A DNA stretch of 64,000 nucleotides. It comes from Fibrobacter sp. (GTDB taxonomy: Bacteria > Fibrobacterota > Fibrobacteria > Fibrobacterales > Fibrobacteraceae). The translations under genes were made by a program, and so were the position numbers. Positions 1 through 8,847 of the stretch are shown here, piece by piece (position 1 is the first letter of the stretch; each line of letters opens with the position of its first letter). The notes beneath the pieces were generated by a model. The model worked only from the letters and a program-made list of their open reading frames with translations. It ran no database searches and was not told the origin of the DNA. The stretch lies in NCBI GenBank assembly GCA_024399015.1, contig JAKSIC010000001.1, positions 124,001-188,000 of the forward strand, read 5' to 3'.

Positions 1-722
1 TGGGTGTAAGCGTAGGATCCCACCATGGAAAGCCACAAGATGACAATCATAGGGAGAATGGTCGCCAGGCAAAGCACCGTACGAGAACCTTTCGCTGCAG
101 CCAGGAACTTTCTCAGACGGCGTTCACGAAGAGGATAGCTCATAAGGTATGCCGCCCCAAGAATTGCTGCCAGGTGGAACACAGATGTCACAAGGCCCAT
201 ACCAAGGAATCCCTGGTAATTACTTTCTGCGTTACCCACGGACTTGATCTGAACACTGACAGGATCTTCCATGGACTTTGTGTACAAATTAGATCCGATG
301 GAAGAGAATACAGAACGGATTTCCTTTGTCGCAAAAGTATTGGTCAAATAATTCTGGCCACTGGAATAAATAGGAACCACAGGCGTTTCCAAACGGAGAG
401 CCTTTTGTTCCATGTCATAGGGCAACACAATAAAAGCCTGCAAGTCACCACGGATGATCGCATGTTCACATTCGCTAAGGTCCGCACAAACCATTGCCAC
501 GTCAATGACGGGGCTAGCCCTCAAACCTTGTTCGAATTCATCTGCCAACTGAGAGCGATCCTGTTTTACGATTCCAACAGGAACGTGCTGGACAATTTCA
601 GCAGAGAAAACATCCAGCATGAATACAGAAACACCAACGGGCAGAACAAGCAACACCAACCACAATACGAGATTGTGGTTGAGATAAAGCAGGCGAACAG
701 TTTTAAGAAAATTCTTTAGCAC
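1..722 (-). CDS. ABC-2 type transporter permease, partial (C-terminus beyond window)
   Basis: About 240 codons of an inner-membrane permease run off the left edge. A hydrophobic segment lies near the N-terminus (about residues 15-36), followed by a large periplasmic region containing VPVGIVKQD, typical of ABC-2 permeases of the YhgE/YbhR kind. More membrane segments begin near residue 175 (GFLGMGLVTSVFHLAAILG). I chose the GTG at 722, about 25 bases after the stop of the adaptor gene, with GGTGAG just upstream. It is the third gene of an outer-membrane channel, adaptor and permease operon, so it is likely the inner-membrane part of a tripartite exporter. The ATPase is not visible and may lie further left. 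The substrate is unknown. Confidence 0.8.
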   Translation of the reverse strand, partial: MLKNFLKTVRLLYLNHNLVLWLVLLVLPVGVSVFMLDVFSAEIVQHVPVGIVKQDRSQLADEFEQGLRASPVIDVAMVCADLSECEHAIIRGDLQAFIVLPYDMEQKALRLETPVVPIYSSGQNYLTNTFATKEIRSVFSSIGSNLYTKSMEDPVSVQIKSVGNAESNYQGFLGMGLVTSVFHLAAILGAAYLMSYPLRERRLRKFLAAAKGSRTVLCLATILPMIVILWLSMVGSYAYT

Positions 723-747
723 AAGCTCACCAAAATACTTTTAAGGA

Positions 748-1749
748 TTACTGGATTTGGTCAACCGGGAAGAGAACGCTCATACCAGGGCGGAGATTTT
801 CAACTTTTTCCTTCGGACGGAGGCGAACTTCGAAAGACTTGAGATCGAAACCGCCACTTTCCTTGGAGCTGCGCCAGGTTGCGTAATCACCTACGGAAGC
901 AATGTAAGTCACTTCCATATCCACGTGCTTGTCCAATGCCGGAATGAACATGTTGAAAGTCTTGCCCTTGGAAACATTCTTCAGCATATCTTCACGGAGG
1001 TGGAAGACTGCCCAGGAATCATCAAGGTCAGTAATTGCGACAACGGGCATGCCGGAACCAACCACTTCGCCTTCTTCAACAAGCTTGACGGAGACTTCGC
1101 CTGCAATAGGAGCACGAATCTTGGTTTCTTCGAGGTAAGCATCCACTTCGGCATTAGCACCGCGAGCTTGCATCACGAGAGCTGCGGCAGCAGCCTTGTC
1201 TTCGGAACGAGCACCTGCGAGAGACTGATCGTACTGAGCGCGGGCAGCGTCTGCAGCGGATTGGGAAGCTCTCATCTGAGTTTCTGCTTCGTCGCGCTTC
1301 TGCAACGGGAGCACGCCTTCATTATAAAGTTTCTGTACACGGTCGTAGGTATTCTTTGCGAGGTTTGCAGCTTCCTGAGCACGGTCAGCCATAGCCTTCA
1401 AAGCAGTCACGTCTTCGGAGCGAGCGCCATTCTTAGCCTTGTTTGCCTGTGCGCGAGCGGCACCAAGAGCACCCTGGGCCTGAATCTTCTTTGCTTCAAT
1501 TTCCGGGCTGCTGATGACAGCAACGATCGCACCCTTGGTCACCATGTCGCCTTCATGGAAGAACAAACTTTCCACACGGCCAGGCACCTTACCGGCAACA
1601 AGAACGCGACGAGCTTCCATCTGCCCCTGCAGATAAGCCTCGCGAGGCTCCGTAGCAAACTTTTGCAGTGTAGTGATGCCAAGAACAATCAAGGCAATCA
1701 AAGAAAGAATGACTAAAATCTTGCCAATAACTTTAAGAACTTTAAGCAT
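748..1749 (-). CDS. HlyD/MFP-family periplasmic adaptor of an efflux pump
   Basis: 333 residues. An N-terminal signal-anchor (about residues 5-28) is followed by the first half of a barrel-sandwich domain (GKVPGRVESLFFHEGDMV), a long alanine-rich coiled-coil hairpin (about 85-200) and the returning half (IRAPIAGEVSVKLVEEGEVV). A C-terminal beta-barrel part ends in LRPGMSVLFPV. This is the classic membrane-fusion-protein layout that joins an inner-membrane transporter to a TolC-type channel. AGGAG lies 7 bases before the ATG. It sits between the channel gene (12-base gap) and the ABC-2 permease, so the three probably form one pump. Substrate not predictable. Confidence 0.9.
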   Translation of the reverse strand: MLKVLKVIGKILVILSLIALIVLGITTLQKFATEPREAYLQGQMEARRVLVAGKVPGRVESLFFHEGDMVTKGAIVAVISSPEIEAKKIQAQGALGAARAQANKAKNGARSEDVTALKAMADRAQEAANLAKNTYDRVQKLYNEGVLPLQKRDEAETQMRASQSAADAARAQYDQSLAGARSEDKAAAAALVMQARGANAEVDAYLEETKIRAPIAGEVSVKLVEEGEVVGSGMPVVAITDLDDSWAVFHLREDMLKNVSKGKTFNMFIPALDKHVDMEVTYIASVGDYATWRSSKESGGFDLKSFEVRLRPKEKVENLRPGMSVLFPVDQIQ

Positions 1750-1761
1750 AATGAACTCCTA

Positions 1762-3606
1762 TTAATTTTCAGATGCGGGGGTAGTAGATTCAACGGAAGT
1801 TTCTGCTGCGGGTACAGCTTCGACGGAAGCAGGCTCTGCGGGAGCGGAGGCGGCGGCCTCTGCGGGAGCAGTTTCTACCGCAGGAGCGGATTCAGCAGAA
1901 GCGTCTGCCGGCAGAGCGGCTGTGGCAACTGCATTTTCAGTTGCAGGCAGAAGCACCGGAGTGGTAGCGGGAGCAGTCACAGCGGCATCCTGCCTCACTT
2001 CTTCAACAGGCTGAACGGCACTCAGCATTGCACCAGCATTCACAACTTCGCCGCTAGCTTCCAGCAAGCCAAGCCATGCAATAACGGCGTCATAATGAGC
2101 TTTCAAGTCGCCCACCTGCAAACGAGCCAAAGACAACTCAGCATCAACAACTTCCAAGCCAGTAGCAAGACCTGCTTCGTAAGCCAAGGTCTGGCTACGA
2201 AGAGCTTCTTCTGCAAGTTCACGAGTCTTGTTCAAACTGGTCAAACGACTCATGGCATGTTCCTTTTCTCGCCAACGCTTTTCCACAAGCAGCTTGATGT
2301 TGTCCAAAGTGCTTTCTTCCATATTCAGAAGAGAACGATCCAAAGCCTTTGCGTTTGCAACCTTGGAACGAGTTTCACCACCCTTGAACAAATCCCACTG
2401 AAGCTTTGCGCCTACAGCCCATTCCGGTTCCAAAATGGTCAAGTCCCTCGTATAAAGTTCCTTATAAGCGAACAAGGCAACCATCGGATAATAATCACCT
2501 TGAGCAGCCTTCACTGCGTTCTGGCTACGCTTACGTTCAGTACGCAACTGCTGAAGACCCGGATGACGCTCAATAGCCAAGGACTTGAATTCTTCCATAG
2601 TCGGAGTCTGTTCCGGAGCAAGAACCGGAGTCACAGCAGTCAAGTTGGTATCGGTATGCAAAAGACTAGCCAAGGCCATACGAGCCAAGGACTGGTCACG
2701 GTAGGAATCTTCCAAAGCGTTCTGAGCTTCAGCCAAGGCAACTTCAGCGCGGAGGCGTTCAGCCTTACTAATCTGACCACCGGCTTCCAATTTCTTGGAA
2801 CGTTCCAAATGTTCTTCAAGATTCTTCTTGGTCGTTTCGCGCAATGCAGTCAATTCTTCGGAAAGGCGCAAAGTGAAATACTTTGTAGCCACATCCATCA
2901 AGACTGTATTTTGAGCCATTTCGAAAGCGGCCTTCTTGGCAGTCACATTTCCCTTGGCGGCATCATAGGCTGCAGTACGCTTGAAACCAGTGAACAAGGG
3001 CCAAACAGCGGTAAGACGAGCGTTGAAGAACACGTCGTCCTGAACCTTCATCTTGAAATCCTTGGACTTTTCAATTTCCTTGGAGGCGTTTTGACCATAC
3101 TGGTCTGCAACCAGCTGAGCCTTGTCATTCACATCCTTACTGGAAACGACTCCACTCCAAATGGTGGCGGCATTTTCGTCCAATGTTTCCTTAGCCTTAG
3201 ACTTGGCCACTTCCTCGGGCAAACCCATACCCATCATCTGGTTTACGGCATTTTCATACTGGCTTTGATAAACCTGACCATAAGCCTGGTTATAGACAGA
3301 CAGATAAGCCTTCGAATAGGCGGCTGCGCCGGCAATATCACTTAGGGGTGCCTGAAGGGAACTCAAATCAATCGTAATAGGATCATTAATCTTTGTAACA
3401 CTGGCAGACAGGCTCAACGACGGCATAAAACGGGACAAAGCCTCAGATTCCTCGCTTTCGGCAATTTCCACTTTGGCCCTTTCGGACTTAATCTGGGAAT
3501 TGCTGGCCTTGGCCATATCCAAGGCGTCTTGCAAGGTGATTGGTTTTGCGAACAAGGGTGTTGCCACCGTAATAACAGAAATCAGGGATGCACAATACTT
3601 TTTCAT
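1762..3606 (-). CDS. TolC-family outer-membrane efflux channel, enlarged
   Basis: 614 residues, against about 450 for the family. A cleavable signal peptide (MKKYCASLISVITVATPLFA) precedes ITLQDALDMAKASNSQIKSERAKVEIAESE, the usual start of the first OEP repeat. The second repeat begins near residue 340 (SLAIERHPGLQQLRTERKRSQNAVKAAQ, split here for length). Two oddities: an extra stretch of roughly 100 residues in the first repeat (about 95-200, Tyr/Gln/Ala-rich then charged), and an Ala/Pro/Glu/Thr-rich low-complexity tail over the last 80 residues. First gene of the efflux operon. A promoter with three in-phase repeats lies upstream. Confidence 0.88.
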   Translation of the reverse strand: MKKYCASLISVITVATPLFAKPITLQDALDMAKASNSQIKSERAKVEIAESEESEALSRFMPSLSLSASVTKINDPITIDLSSLQAPLSDIAGAAAYSKAYLSVYNQAYGQVYQSQYENAVNQMMGMGLPEEVAKSKAKETLDENAATIWSGVVSSKDVNDKAQLVADQYGQNASKEIEKSKDFKMKVQDDVFFNARLTAVWPLFTGFKRTAAYDAAKGNVTAKKAAFEMAQNTVLMDVATKYFTLRLSEELTALRETTKKNLEEHLERSKKLEAGGQISKAERLRAEVALAEAQNALEDSYRDQSLARMALASLLHTDTNLTAVTPVLAPEQTPTMEEFKSLAIERHPGLQQLRTERKRSQNAVKAAQGDYYPMVALFAYKELYTRDLTILEPEWAVGAKLQWDLFKGGETRSKVANAKALDRSLLNMEESTLDNIKLLVEKRWREKEHAMSRLTSLNKTRELAEEALRSQTLAYEAGLATGLEVVDAELSLARLQVGDLKAHYDAVIAWLGLLEASGEVVNAGAMLSAVQPVEEVRQDAAVTAPATTPVLLPATENAVATAALPADASAESAPAVETAPAEAAASAPAEPASVEAVPAAETSVESTTPASEN

Positions 3607-3644
3607 AGTACTGTAAAAATAAAAAAACGCTCTTTCGGAGGGAA

Positions 3645-3700
3645 GATTTATAAGAAATAAAAACTTACTTTTTTTATAAATAAACTTACAAAAAGCTTAC
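3645..3700 (-). promoter_or_regulatory. Candidate activator sites and promoter of the efflux operon
   Basis: On the plus strand AAACTTAC occurs at 3661-3668 and 3682-3689 and AAGCTTAC at 3693-3700. The starts are 21 and 11 bases apart, so all three face the same side of the helix. On the gene's strand a TATAAA-like -10 lies near 3647-3652, and the nearest repeat falls about where a -35 would be. Such 11-base-phased direct repeats are typical of OmpR/PhoB-type response regulators. The regulator itself is not identified. Confidence 0.4.
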
Positions 3701-3772
3701 TTTAATGAAATCACCCGCCTTTTTCTGCAACCCTATTAAGAACAATAGTAAAAATAGACGGTAAAATTCACC

Positions 3773-3802
3773 AAAAAAAGGTCCTCTTCAAGAGAGGACC
3801 TT
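3773..3802 (-). terminator. Rho-independent terminator of the VTC/LTD operon
   Basis: A perfect 10-bp stem (3778-3787 pairing with 3793-3802, core GGTCCTCT/AGAGGACC) with a 5-base loop. On the minus strand it is followed by a run of seven T. It lies 28 bases after the stop of the lamin-tail lipoprotein gene and closes the operon that starts at 9531. Confidence 0.9.
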
Positions 3803-3829
3803 CATAAAAACATCGATTTTTAGGACAAA

Positions 3830-5470
3830 CTACTTACCCGGAGTCGGATTAGCAGCCTTCCATGCAGACGGGCCAAAACCCATGGTAGTCAGGTCTGCGC
3901 GCTGGAGACTGAATCCTGCGCCATCAGCATCGGTAAGACCGGCCCAAGCATCAGAATAGAGGGTTGCATCGTGCCAAGTATAGTAATACTTAGTTTCATT
4001 TGTTTCCGAGTCTTTGGTACTAGTGTACGGTTCCTTAATAGCGATTGTTTCACCGCGGTTGGAAAGTTTACCGTTATAAGAGAAAATCTGGACGGTTTCA
4101 GGAATATTATAGCTCTTGCGAACCAGTTCCGGACCCCAGCCAGCAATTGCAACATCTTCCAGAGTTGCAGGAATCAAGAGAGCCTTGGAATTTGCCAGAA
4201 GAACATCGGTTGCACCAAATTCAATGTTGACACCTTCAATCTTCCAACCCTTTTTCAAAGAGGAGTTGTACAAAGGAATATTAGCTGCGGTCGCATTTAC
4301 GATTTCCATGAATTCAAAAGGCAAAGCGCCCTTTTCGTCCGGATGGTAATGGATTTCGCTGATGTAGACAGAGCCCAGCTTAAGGGCAGAATTTGCAGCG
4401 CCCGGTGTAGCCATAGCCAAGGGACCTTGAGCTACAGAACCATCGGCAACATCAACAACACCGCTAACGCCCTTACCGGCCGGCAACCAGATACTGGATT
4501 CCTGACCTTCAGCCAAGCCATACAAATAGATTTCACCACCCTGGTCGGAAACTACGACTTCCTTATCGAAGTCACCACCTTCACCACCGTCCAAAACGAG
4601 GTAGCCACCGGCAGGCACGACTGCACCAGCATTAACCTTTATGGTATCCTTACGAAGCTTCACATTCAAAGTCCAGCCAGAAACATCCACCGGAACCGCA
4701 CCAGAGTTGTAGAGCTCGATCCAAGAACCTTCATAAGTTCCTGCGGCAGAGAATGAGGGCTTGACTTCGTTAATACGCACCGTGTTCACAACATCAATGC
4801 AAGCGTCTTCACCTACGCCGGGATTTCCACCAGGATTAGCGCTAGCACACCAGGAGACAGACTGGGCGGCAATACCACCGGTATAAACCAGGGAATGTCC
4901 CTTACCGTCGGCAAGGCTAGGCCAAGGAGGTTCGCTACTAAACGCGCAGGTCACGTCGCCCTCGCCACGGACCTTGACATTGACCACACCACCTTCATTG
5001 ACCATCTTGCCTGTCATATTTCCAAAAAGGCGGCCAGCGAATGTGGGATAGGCTTTCTTAAACAAAGCTTCATTGTTGGTCACTACCACATACTCACCCT
5101 TTTTCAAGGGTTCGGCAGGGAAAGTAAAGTCCACATCACCGCTCAGATGCAGGGTGAAGTTCTGCATGTTATCCATATCCATGCCACCAGCGATATAGAT
5201 TTCCACCCATTCCAGGGTATCACCCTTGGCGTTGTTATACATAATTTCGGAACAAGCCATCTGGGGTTCATCGGTGTTCTTCATGGAAGAACTGGAAACC
5301 AGAACGCCATTGCCCTTGGAGCTGGAGGAATTACCCCCGGACACCATACCGGAAGATAGAGTAGGATCATCCGGTCCTACGGGATTTTTCGGCTCGGGAT
5401 CCGAGCATGCAGACACCAAGGCCAGCATGGAGGCGCTAGCGCCAATAGTCAAAATCTTTTTGATATCCAT
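3830..5470 (-). CDS. Surface lipoprotein with lamin-tail (LTD) domains
   Basis: 546 residues from the preferred ATG at 5470; another ATG nine bases upstream directly abuts AAAGGA, while this one has AAAGGA at normal spacing. The lipobox LVSAC puts the lipidated Cys at 22, followed by a Ser/Gly/Asn-rich linker. At least three LTD-like beta-sandwich units follow: about 70-180 (CSEIMYNNAKGDTLEWVEIY), 225-340 (RINEVKPSF, GSWIELYNSGAVPVDVSGW) and 365-480 (VYISEIHYHP, FEFMEIVNAT). LTDs are known as adhesion or substrate-tethering modules on secreted bacterial proteins. It is the last gene of the DUF4956-HlyD-TolC-VTC operon, 24 bases after the VTC gene, and probably sits on the outer membrane. Exact role unknown. 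Confidence 0.85.
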   Translation of the reverse strand: MDIKKILTIGASASMLALVSACSDPEPKNPVGPDDPTLSSGMVSGGNSSSSKGNGVLVSSSSMKNTDEPQMACSEIMYNNAKGDTLEWVEIYIAGGMDMDNMQNFTLHLSGDVDFTFPAEPLKKGEYVVVTNNEALFKKAYPTFAGRLFGNMTGKMVNEGGVVNVKVRGEGDVTCAFSSEPPWPSLADGKGHSLVYTGGIAAQSVSWCASANPGGNPGVGEDACIDVVNTVRINEVKPSFSAAGTYEGSWIELYNSGAVPVDVSGWTLNVKLRKDTIKVNAGAVVPAGGYLVLDGGEGGDFDKEVVVSDQGGEIYLYGLAEGQESSIWLPAGKGVSGVVDVADGSVAQGPLAMATPGAANSALKLGSVYISEIHYHPDEKGALPFEFMEIVNATAANIPLYNSSLKKGWKIEGVNIEFGATDVLLANSKALLIPATLEDVAIAGWGPELVRKSYNIPETVQIFSYNGKLSNRGETIAIKEPYTSTKDSETNETKYYYTWHDATLYSDAWAGLTDADGAGFSLQRADLTTMGFGPSAWKAANPTPGK

Positions 5471-5503
5471 AAGAGACATCCTTTGCAGAGTATTTTCTCT
5501 ATA

Positions 5504-6334
5504 TTACAAATTTTCTTCCAACGTAGTTCCAAGCTTTGTCCAATAAGGGGTCTTGAAACGGCGGGGATTTTCATAAACACGCTGCCATTCAGCGGCGGCA
5601 TTGCCAAACTTGGAGAATCCGCCCTGCTTAAGGTTCAGGAATCGGATCAGATCGATCATCCAGTAGGGCACCTGGGAACAGGGACACTTCAGTTCCAAAA
5701 CAGCATCGCAACCCGGCAAGAAGAATCGGGGGATACCGGTGGAATGCATGTAGTGGGGATCGACAGTGTAATCAAAGCCATTTTCTTCGCGAAAACGCAT
5801 GCCAGTATCGATGGTCACGCGGGAATATTCTTCGCGGAGACCGAACCATGCGCGACGCTTATACTGTGTCAACAGACGGGGATGTGCACCATGCAATTCA
5901 GTCTTGTACAAGAAATCCTTAAGGTACTTACGATCCTTTTCGCCCTTGCACGGCCATTCGTCCGGTTTCATGTTCCAGACTTCACCAGGGTTGATGCCCT
6001 TGATGGTGGCGCGGCTCTTGTAGCAAATGCTCTTGATCTTACGCTTCACTTCAAAATGGAAGGTTCCATCCTGAGCAGGATGTTCACCGTAAGTACGGAT
6101 ACGCATGTTGAAACGATCCAGCAACTGACGTTTTTTCCAGCCAAGGAACGTCCACGTGGGGGTATCCAGATAGAGGTTGGTAATCCAGTAGAAACCACCC
6201 GGAGTAATTTTGGAGTAATAGTCTTCTTCGCAATACGGAGCAATGAAGGCGCCAATCTTGTCGGCCCATTCCACAGGAATGTGGTACTTCAACTCGAAGC
6301 GTTCGAGAAGACTAAATCCGCGGGCTTCAGCCAT
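5504..6334 (-). CDS. VTC-domain (polyphosphate polymerase-like) protein
   Basis: 276 residues covering one VTC domain of the triphosphate-tunnel superfamily; the yeast Vtc4 domain makes polyphosphate from ATP. The tunnel residues look intact: E14/K16 in FELKY, R78/R80 in MRIRTYG, E95/K97 in FEVKRK, K106/R108, R160/R161 in QYKRRAW, R172 and D176 in RVTID, E214/K216 in LELKC. There is no signal peptide or membrane segment, so it should be cytoplasmic. The start (GAGGTAATATG) overlaps the region of the TolC-like gene's stop codon, implying tight translational coupling with an export channel. That polyphosphate is the product is inference; another nucleotide-derived polymer or transfer reaction is possible. 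Confidence 0.85.
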   Translation of the reverse strand: MAEARGFSLLERFELKYHIPVEWADKIGAFIAPYCEEDYYSKITPGGFYWITNLYLDTPTWTFLGWKKRQLLDRFNMRIRTYGEHPAQDGTFHFEVKRKIKSICYKSRATIKGINPGEVWNMKPDEWPCKGEKDRKYLKDFLYKTELHGAHPRLLTQYKRRAWFGLREEYSRVTIDTGMRFREENGFDYTVDPHYMHSTGIPRFFLPGCDAVLELKCPCSQVPYWMIDLIRFLNLKQGGFSKFGNAAAEWQRVYENPRRFKTPYWTKLGTTLEENL

Positions 6335-6335
6335 A

Positions 6336-7715
6336 TTACCTCAAGCCCTTCTGCAGATGATTCTGCACACCTTCGGCACCGAGAACACCAGCGTATTCAA
6401 GCAATGCAAGGTAGCGGGTAAAGATATCGTTTTCCAACTTGATTGCTCTCAAGTCGCTTTCAAGAGCGCTTTCACGAGCGCGGAGCAAAAGCAGCGGATC
6501 GGAACCGGCGTTCTTAGCAAACTGTTCAAAGATGGAGCCGGCATTAACCTTTTCCACAAATTCCTTCTGAACCTTCCACTGTGCAATCAAGGCATTGATT
6601 TCATCAACCAACTTGGTAACCTTCTGAGAGACATCACGGAAGTCTTTCATATAGTCACCTTCAGCATCAAGTTCAGCAACCTGAGTCTTCAAGTCGGAAT
6701 CCTTATTGCTGTCAAAGAACGGAAGACGGAATGCAAGGTTTGCAAAGAACTTGTCGGAAGTCTTGCGGTTGTCAACGTCCGGAATCAGAACGCGGGCAGT
6801 AGCGGTACAACCAAGCTGGCTTACGCAACCAGTCTGCTTTTCAAACTCGCCCCTGTAGGCATCATAGGAGCCGGTACCATAAATGTCATAGGCATCCAAG
6901 TCCTTGTACTTTTCCATCAAGGATTCAATCTTCAAGGAATAGCCAATGCCGATATGGGAAATGTAGTCGCGGCTCTTGGAGGCATCCTGCTGGATCTTGG
7001 ACTTTTCAGACTTCATCTTGCCAGCAGCCATTGCAATAGCCGGGAAGGTTTCGTTAATTTCAAGACCGCCTTCCAACTGAGCAGCAACTTCGTCCATGGA
7101 AGGAATCCAGGTGGAGTCCAGTTCAACGCCGTCAAAATCCGGAACCCAAAGTTTGAGTTTCGCTTCGGCATTCAGTAAGGATGCGCTATCGGTCATCATT
7201 TCTGCGCGGAGGGAAGCTTCCTTTTCCAAAGAAGTCATCAAATCCTGGGGATTGAAAGTTGCAGAACCGGCCTTCATGTGGAGAACTTCGATGCGGTCGG
7301 AGTTGACCTGGTAAAGTTCCTTGTTCAACTTGGCAATACGCTGACGATTGATGTAGTGAATGGCGCGATCGTAGCGGTCATACAGAAGTTCTGCACGGTC
7401 TGCGATAAGGTGAGCCTTCTGGTAGGCAACCTGGGCTTCCCAGTGAGCCTTGTCTGCGGAGCCCTCACCAAAGCCCTTCGGCGTAATGCGGAGTTCAAAA
7501 TCATGCTGAGCGAAGCTGAAGCCATCGAGTTTGTAGCGAAGCTCCAACTTGTCCCAAAGTTTGGTATTCTGTCCGGTGGAGGTCATTTCTGCACGTTTCT
7601 GCGCAGCCTGGTAACGAGGGTCGTTATCCACGGACTGAATCAACTGTTCCCAGGTAAGGGGGCCAGCAAACGCAGCGGCAGACAATGCTAAGGTTACCAA
7701 TCCAAACTTTTTCAT
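6336..7715 (-). CDS. TolC-like outer-membrane channel protein of the VTC operon
   Basis: 459 residues. A signal peptide (MKKFGLVTLALSAAAFAG) is followed by LTWEQLIQSVDNDPRYQAAQ, the start of an OEP-type repeat. Long alpha-helical coiled-coil stretches rich in K, E and A follow, and the second half (FRLPFFDSNKDSDLKTQVAE) resembles the second OEP repeat. It is divergent from the larger TolC-like protein at 1762-3606. AGGAAG lies before the ATG. It sits between the HlyD-like adaptor (56-base gap) and the VTC gene (1-base gap), so it probably forms the outer-membrane exit of the system. Annotation as an outer-membrane efflux protein is reasonably safe; its cargo is unknown. Confidence 0.78.
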   Translation of the reverse strand: MKKFGLVTLALSAAAFAGPLTWEQLIQSVDNDPRYQAAQKRAEMTSTGQNTKLWDKLELRYKLDGFSFAQHDFELRITPKGFGEGSADKAHWEAQVAYQKAHLIADRAELLYDRYDRAIHYINRQRIAKLNKELYQVNSDRIEVLHMKAGSATFNPQDLMTSLEKEASLRAEMMTDSASLLNAEAKLKLWVPDFDGVELDSTWIPSMDEVAAQLEGGLEINETFPAIAMAAGKMKSEKSKIQQDASKSRDYISHIGIGYSLKIESLMEKYKDLDAYDIYGTGSYDAYRGEFEKQTGCVSQLGCTATARVLIPDVDNRKTSDKFFANLAFRLPFFDSNKDSDLKTQVAELDAEGDYMKDFRDVSQKVTKLVDEINALIAQWKVQKEFVEKVNAGSIFEQFAKNAGSDPLLLLRARESALESDLRAIKLENDIFTRYLALLEYAGVLGAEGVQNHLQKGLR

Positions 7716-7771
7716 AAATACTTCCTAAAACTTTTTTATTCGAATTAACTTCTCGAAAAACACACCCGAAA

Positions 7772-8839
7772 TTATTCGGAGATAGTCACCATTTCACCCA
7801 ACAGGAACGGGTTTTCTTCAGGAATCTGAATGATGACTTCGCGACCATGAATAGGCATTTCCGGCATCTTCCACATACGCATGGGGAATTCAACAATACG
7901 GCTGGAGAGGCCAACGACCTTGCCCTTGATTGCCTTGCCGGTACCACCCAGAGTGCGAACCTTCACGGTTTCGCCAACGTCCATACGCTGGTACATACGT
8001 TCGTGAATGTAGCCACGAACGAGAGTCGGAGACTTATGGGTCAAGGTAACAACCGGAGCAAAGCTGGAGAGTTTTTCACCATCGCGAGCATTGACAGAAC
8101 CAACAACCCAGTCTTCCTTGGCTATCTGCACCAATTCTTCCTGCTGCTTCTGGAGTTCAGCCAATTCCTTCTTGAGGTTTTCGACTTCAGTCTTGCCAGC
8201 GCTCTTCTGCAAACGACCGCTGCTCTTGAGGAGCTTTATCTGTTCATTTGCATTGGCCTGGAGAACAGCGAGTTCGTTCTTCAAGCTCTTGATGCGCATT
8301 GCCATGGCGTCGTTGCCATCGCTCTTTGCATCAGAATTCTTAAGGCTCTTAAGCTTAGCAGCAATTTCCTTATTCTTCTGGTATTCGGTTTCCAGGTTGC
8401 GAATTTCAGACTTGAGGGCGAGACTGCGGGAAGCAAGATCGGCCTTGACCTCAGCAACTTTCTGGTCAATTTCAGCATTGGACAAGTCGCTGCGACCTTC
8501 GCTAGCGTCAAGTTCGCGGGTAAGCTCTGTAATACGAAGGGTAAGGTCCGGACGGTTCAATTCAACGATGGTATCACCAGCGTGAATGGACTGACCAGGC
8601 ATCACGTGAACCTTGACAACTTCAGTGGGGCTCGGCAAGCTGATAGTAGTTTCGGTAGCTTCGGCAATTCCCTGGAACATGGAGGCCTTGCCGGCGAACA
8701 TAATGCCAAGGACAATAACGATAAGGATGCTAAGGCACCAGGCGTAAATCAGCTTGTGTTTGTAAGCGTGAGCTACACCAGGATTGGTCTTGTGCTTATT
8801 CCAAAAAGTATCGAGAGCGTCTTCAAACTTGTTCATCAT
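7772..8839 (-). CDS. HlyD-like membrane-anchored adaptor of the VTC operon
   Basis: 355 residues. A short cytoplasmic N-terminus precedes one membrane segment (about 30-50, LIYAWCLSILIVIVLGIMFA). A split lipoyl/barrel-sandwich domain (VVKVHVMPGQSIHAGDTIVE near 75-95) encloses a coiled-coil hairpin (about 100-235). The C-terminal barrel contains VRGYIHERMYQRMDVGETVK. The family links inner-membrane components to TolC channels. Two adjacent ATGs exist; the second (8836) has the better GGGAG spacing. The gene lies 8 bases after the DUF4956 gene and before the TolC-like gene. No ABC, RND or MFS partner is encoded in the operon, so DUF4956 is the only candidate inner-membrane partner here. Confidence 0.82.
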   Translation of the reverse strand: MMNKFEDALDTFWNKHKTNPGVAHAYKHKLIYAWCLSILIVIVLGIMFAGKASMFQGIAEATETTISLPSPTEVVKVHVMPGQSIHAGDTIVELNRPDLTLRITELTRELDASEGRSDLSNAEIDQKVAEVKADLASRSLALKSEIRNLETEYQKNKEIAAKLKSLKNSDAKSDGNDAMAMRIKSLKNELAVLQANANEQIKLLKSSGRLQKSAGKTEVENLKKELAELQKQQEELVQIAKEDWVVGSVNARDGEKLSSFAPVVTLTHKSPTLVRGYIHERMYQRMDVGETVKVRTLGGTGKAIKGKVVGLSSRIVEFPMRMWKMPEMPIHGREVIIQIPEENPFLLGEMVTISE

Positions 8840-8847
8840 CTACTCCC

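Noticed and set aside
2095-3345. A 416-codon plus-strand frame opposite the TolC-like gene
   Set aside because: Low-quality protein composition and complete overlap with a well-supported gene; treated as shadow coding. The same holds for 54415-55938, 57002-58492 and 62269-63813.
3610-3645. Hairpin CTC-TTTCG-GAG followed by T on the minus strand just before the large TolC-like gene
   Set aside because: The stem is only three base pairs; too weak to call an attenuator.
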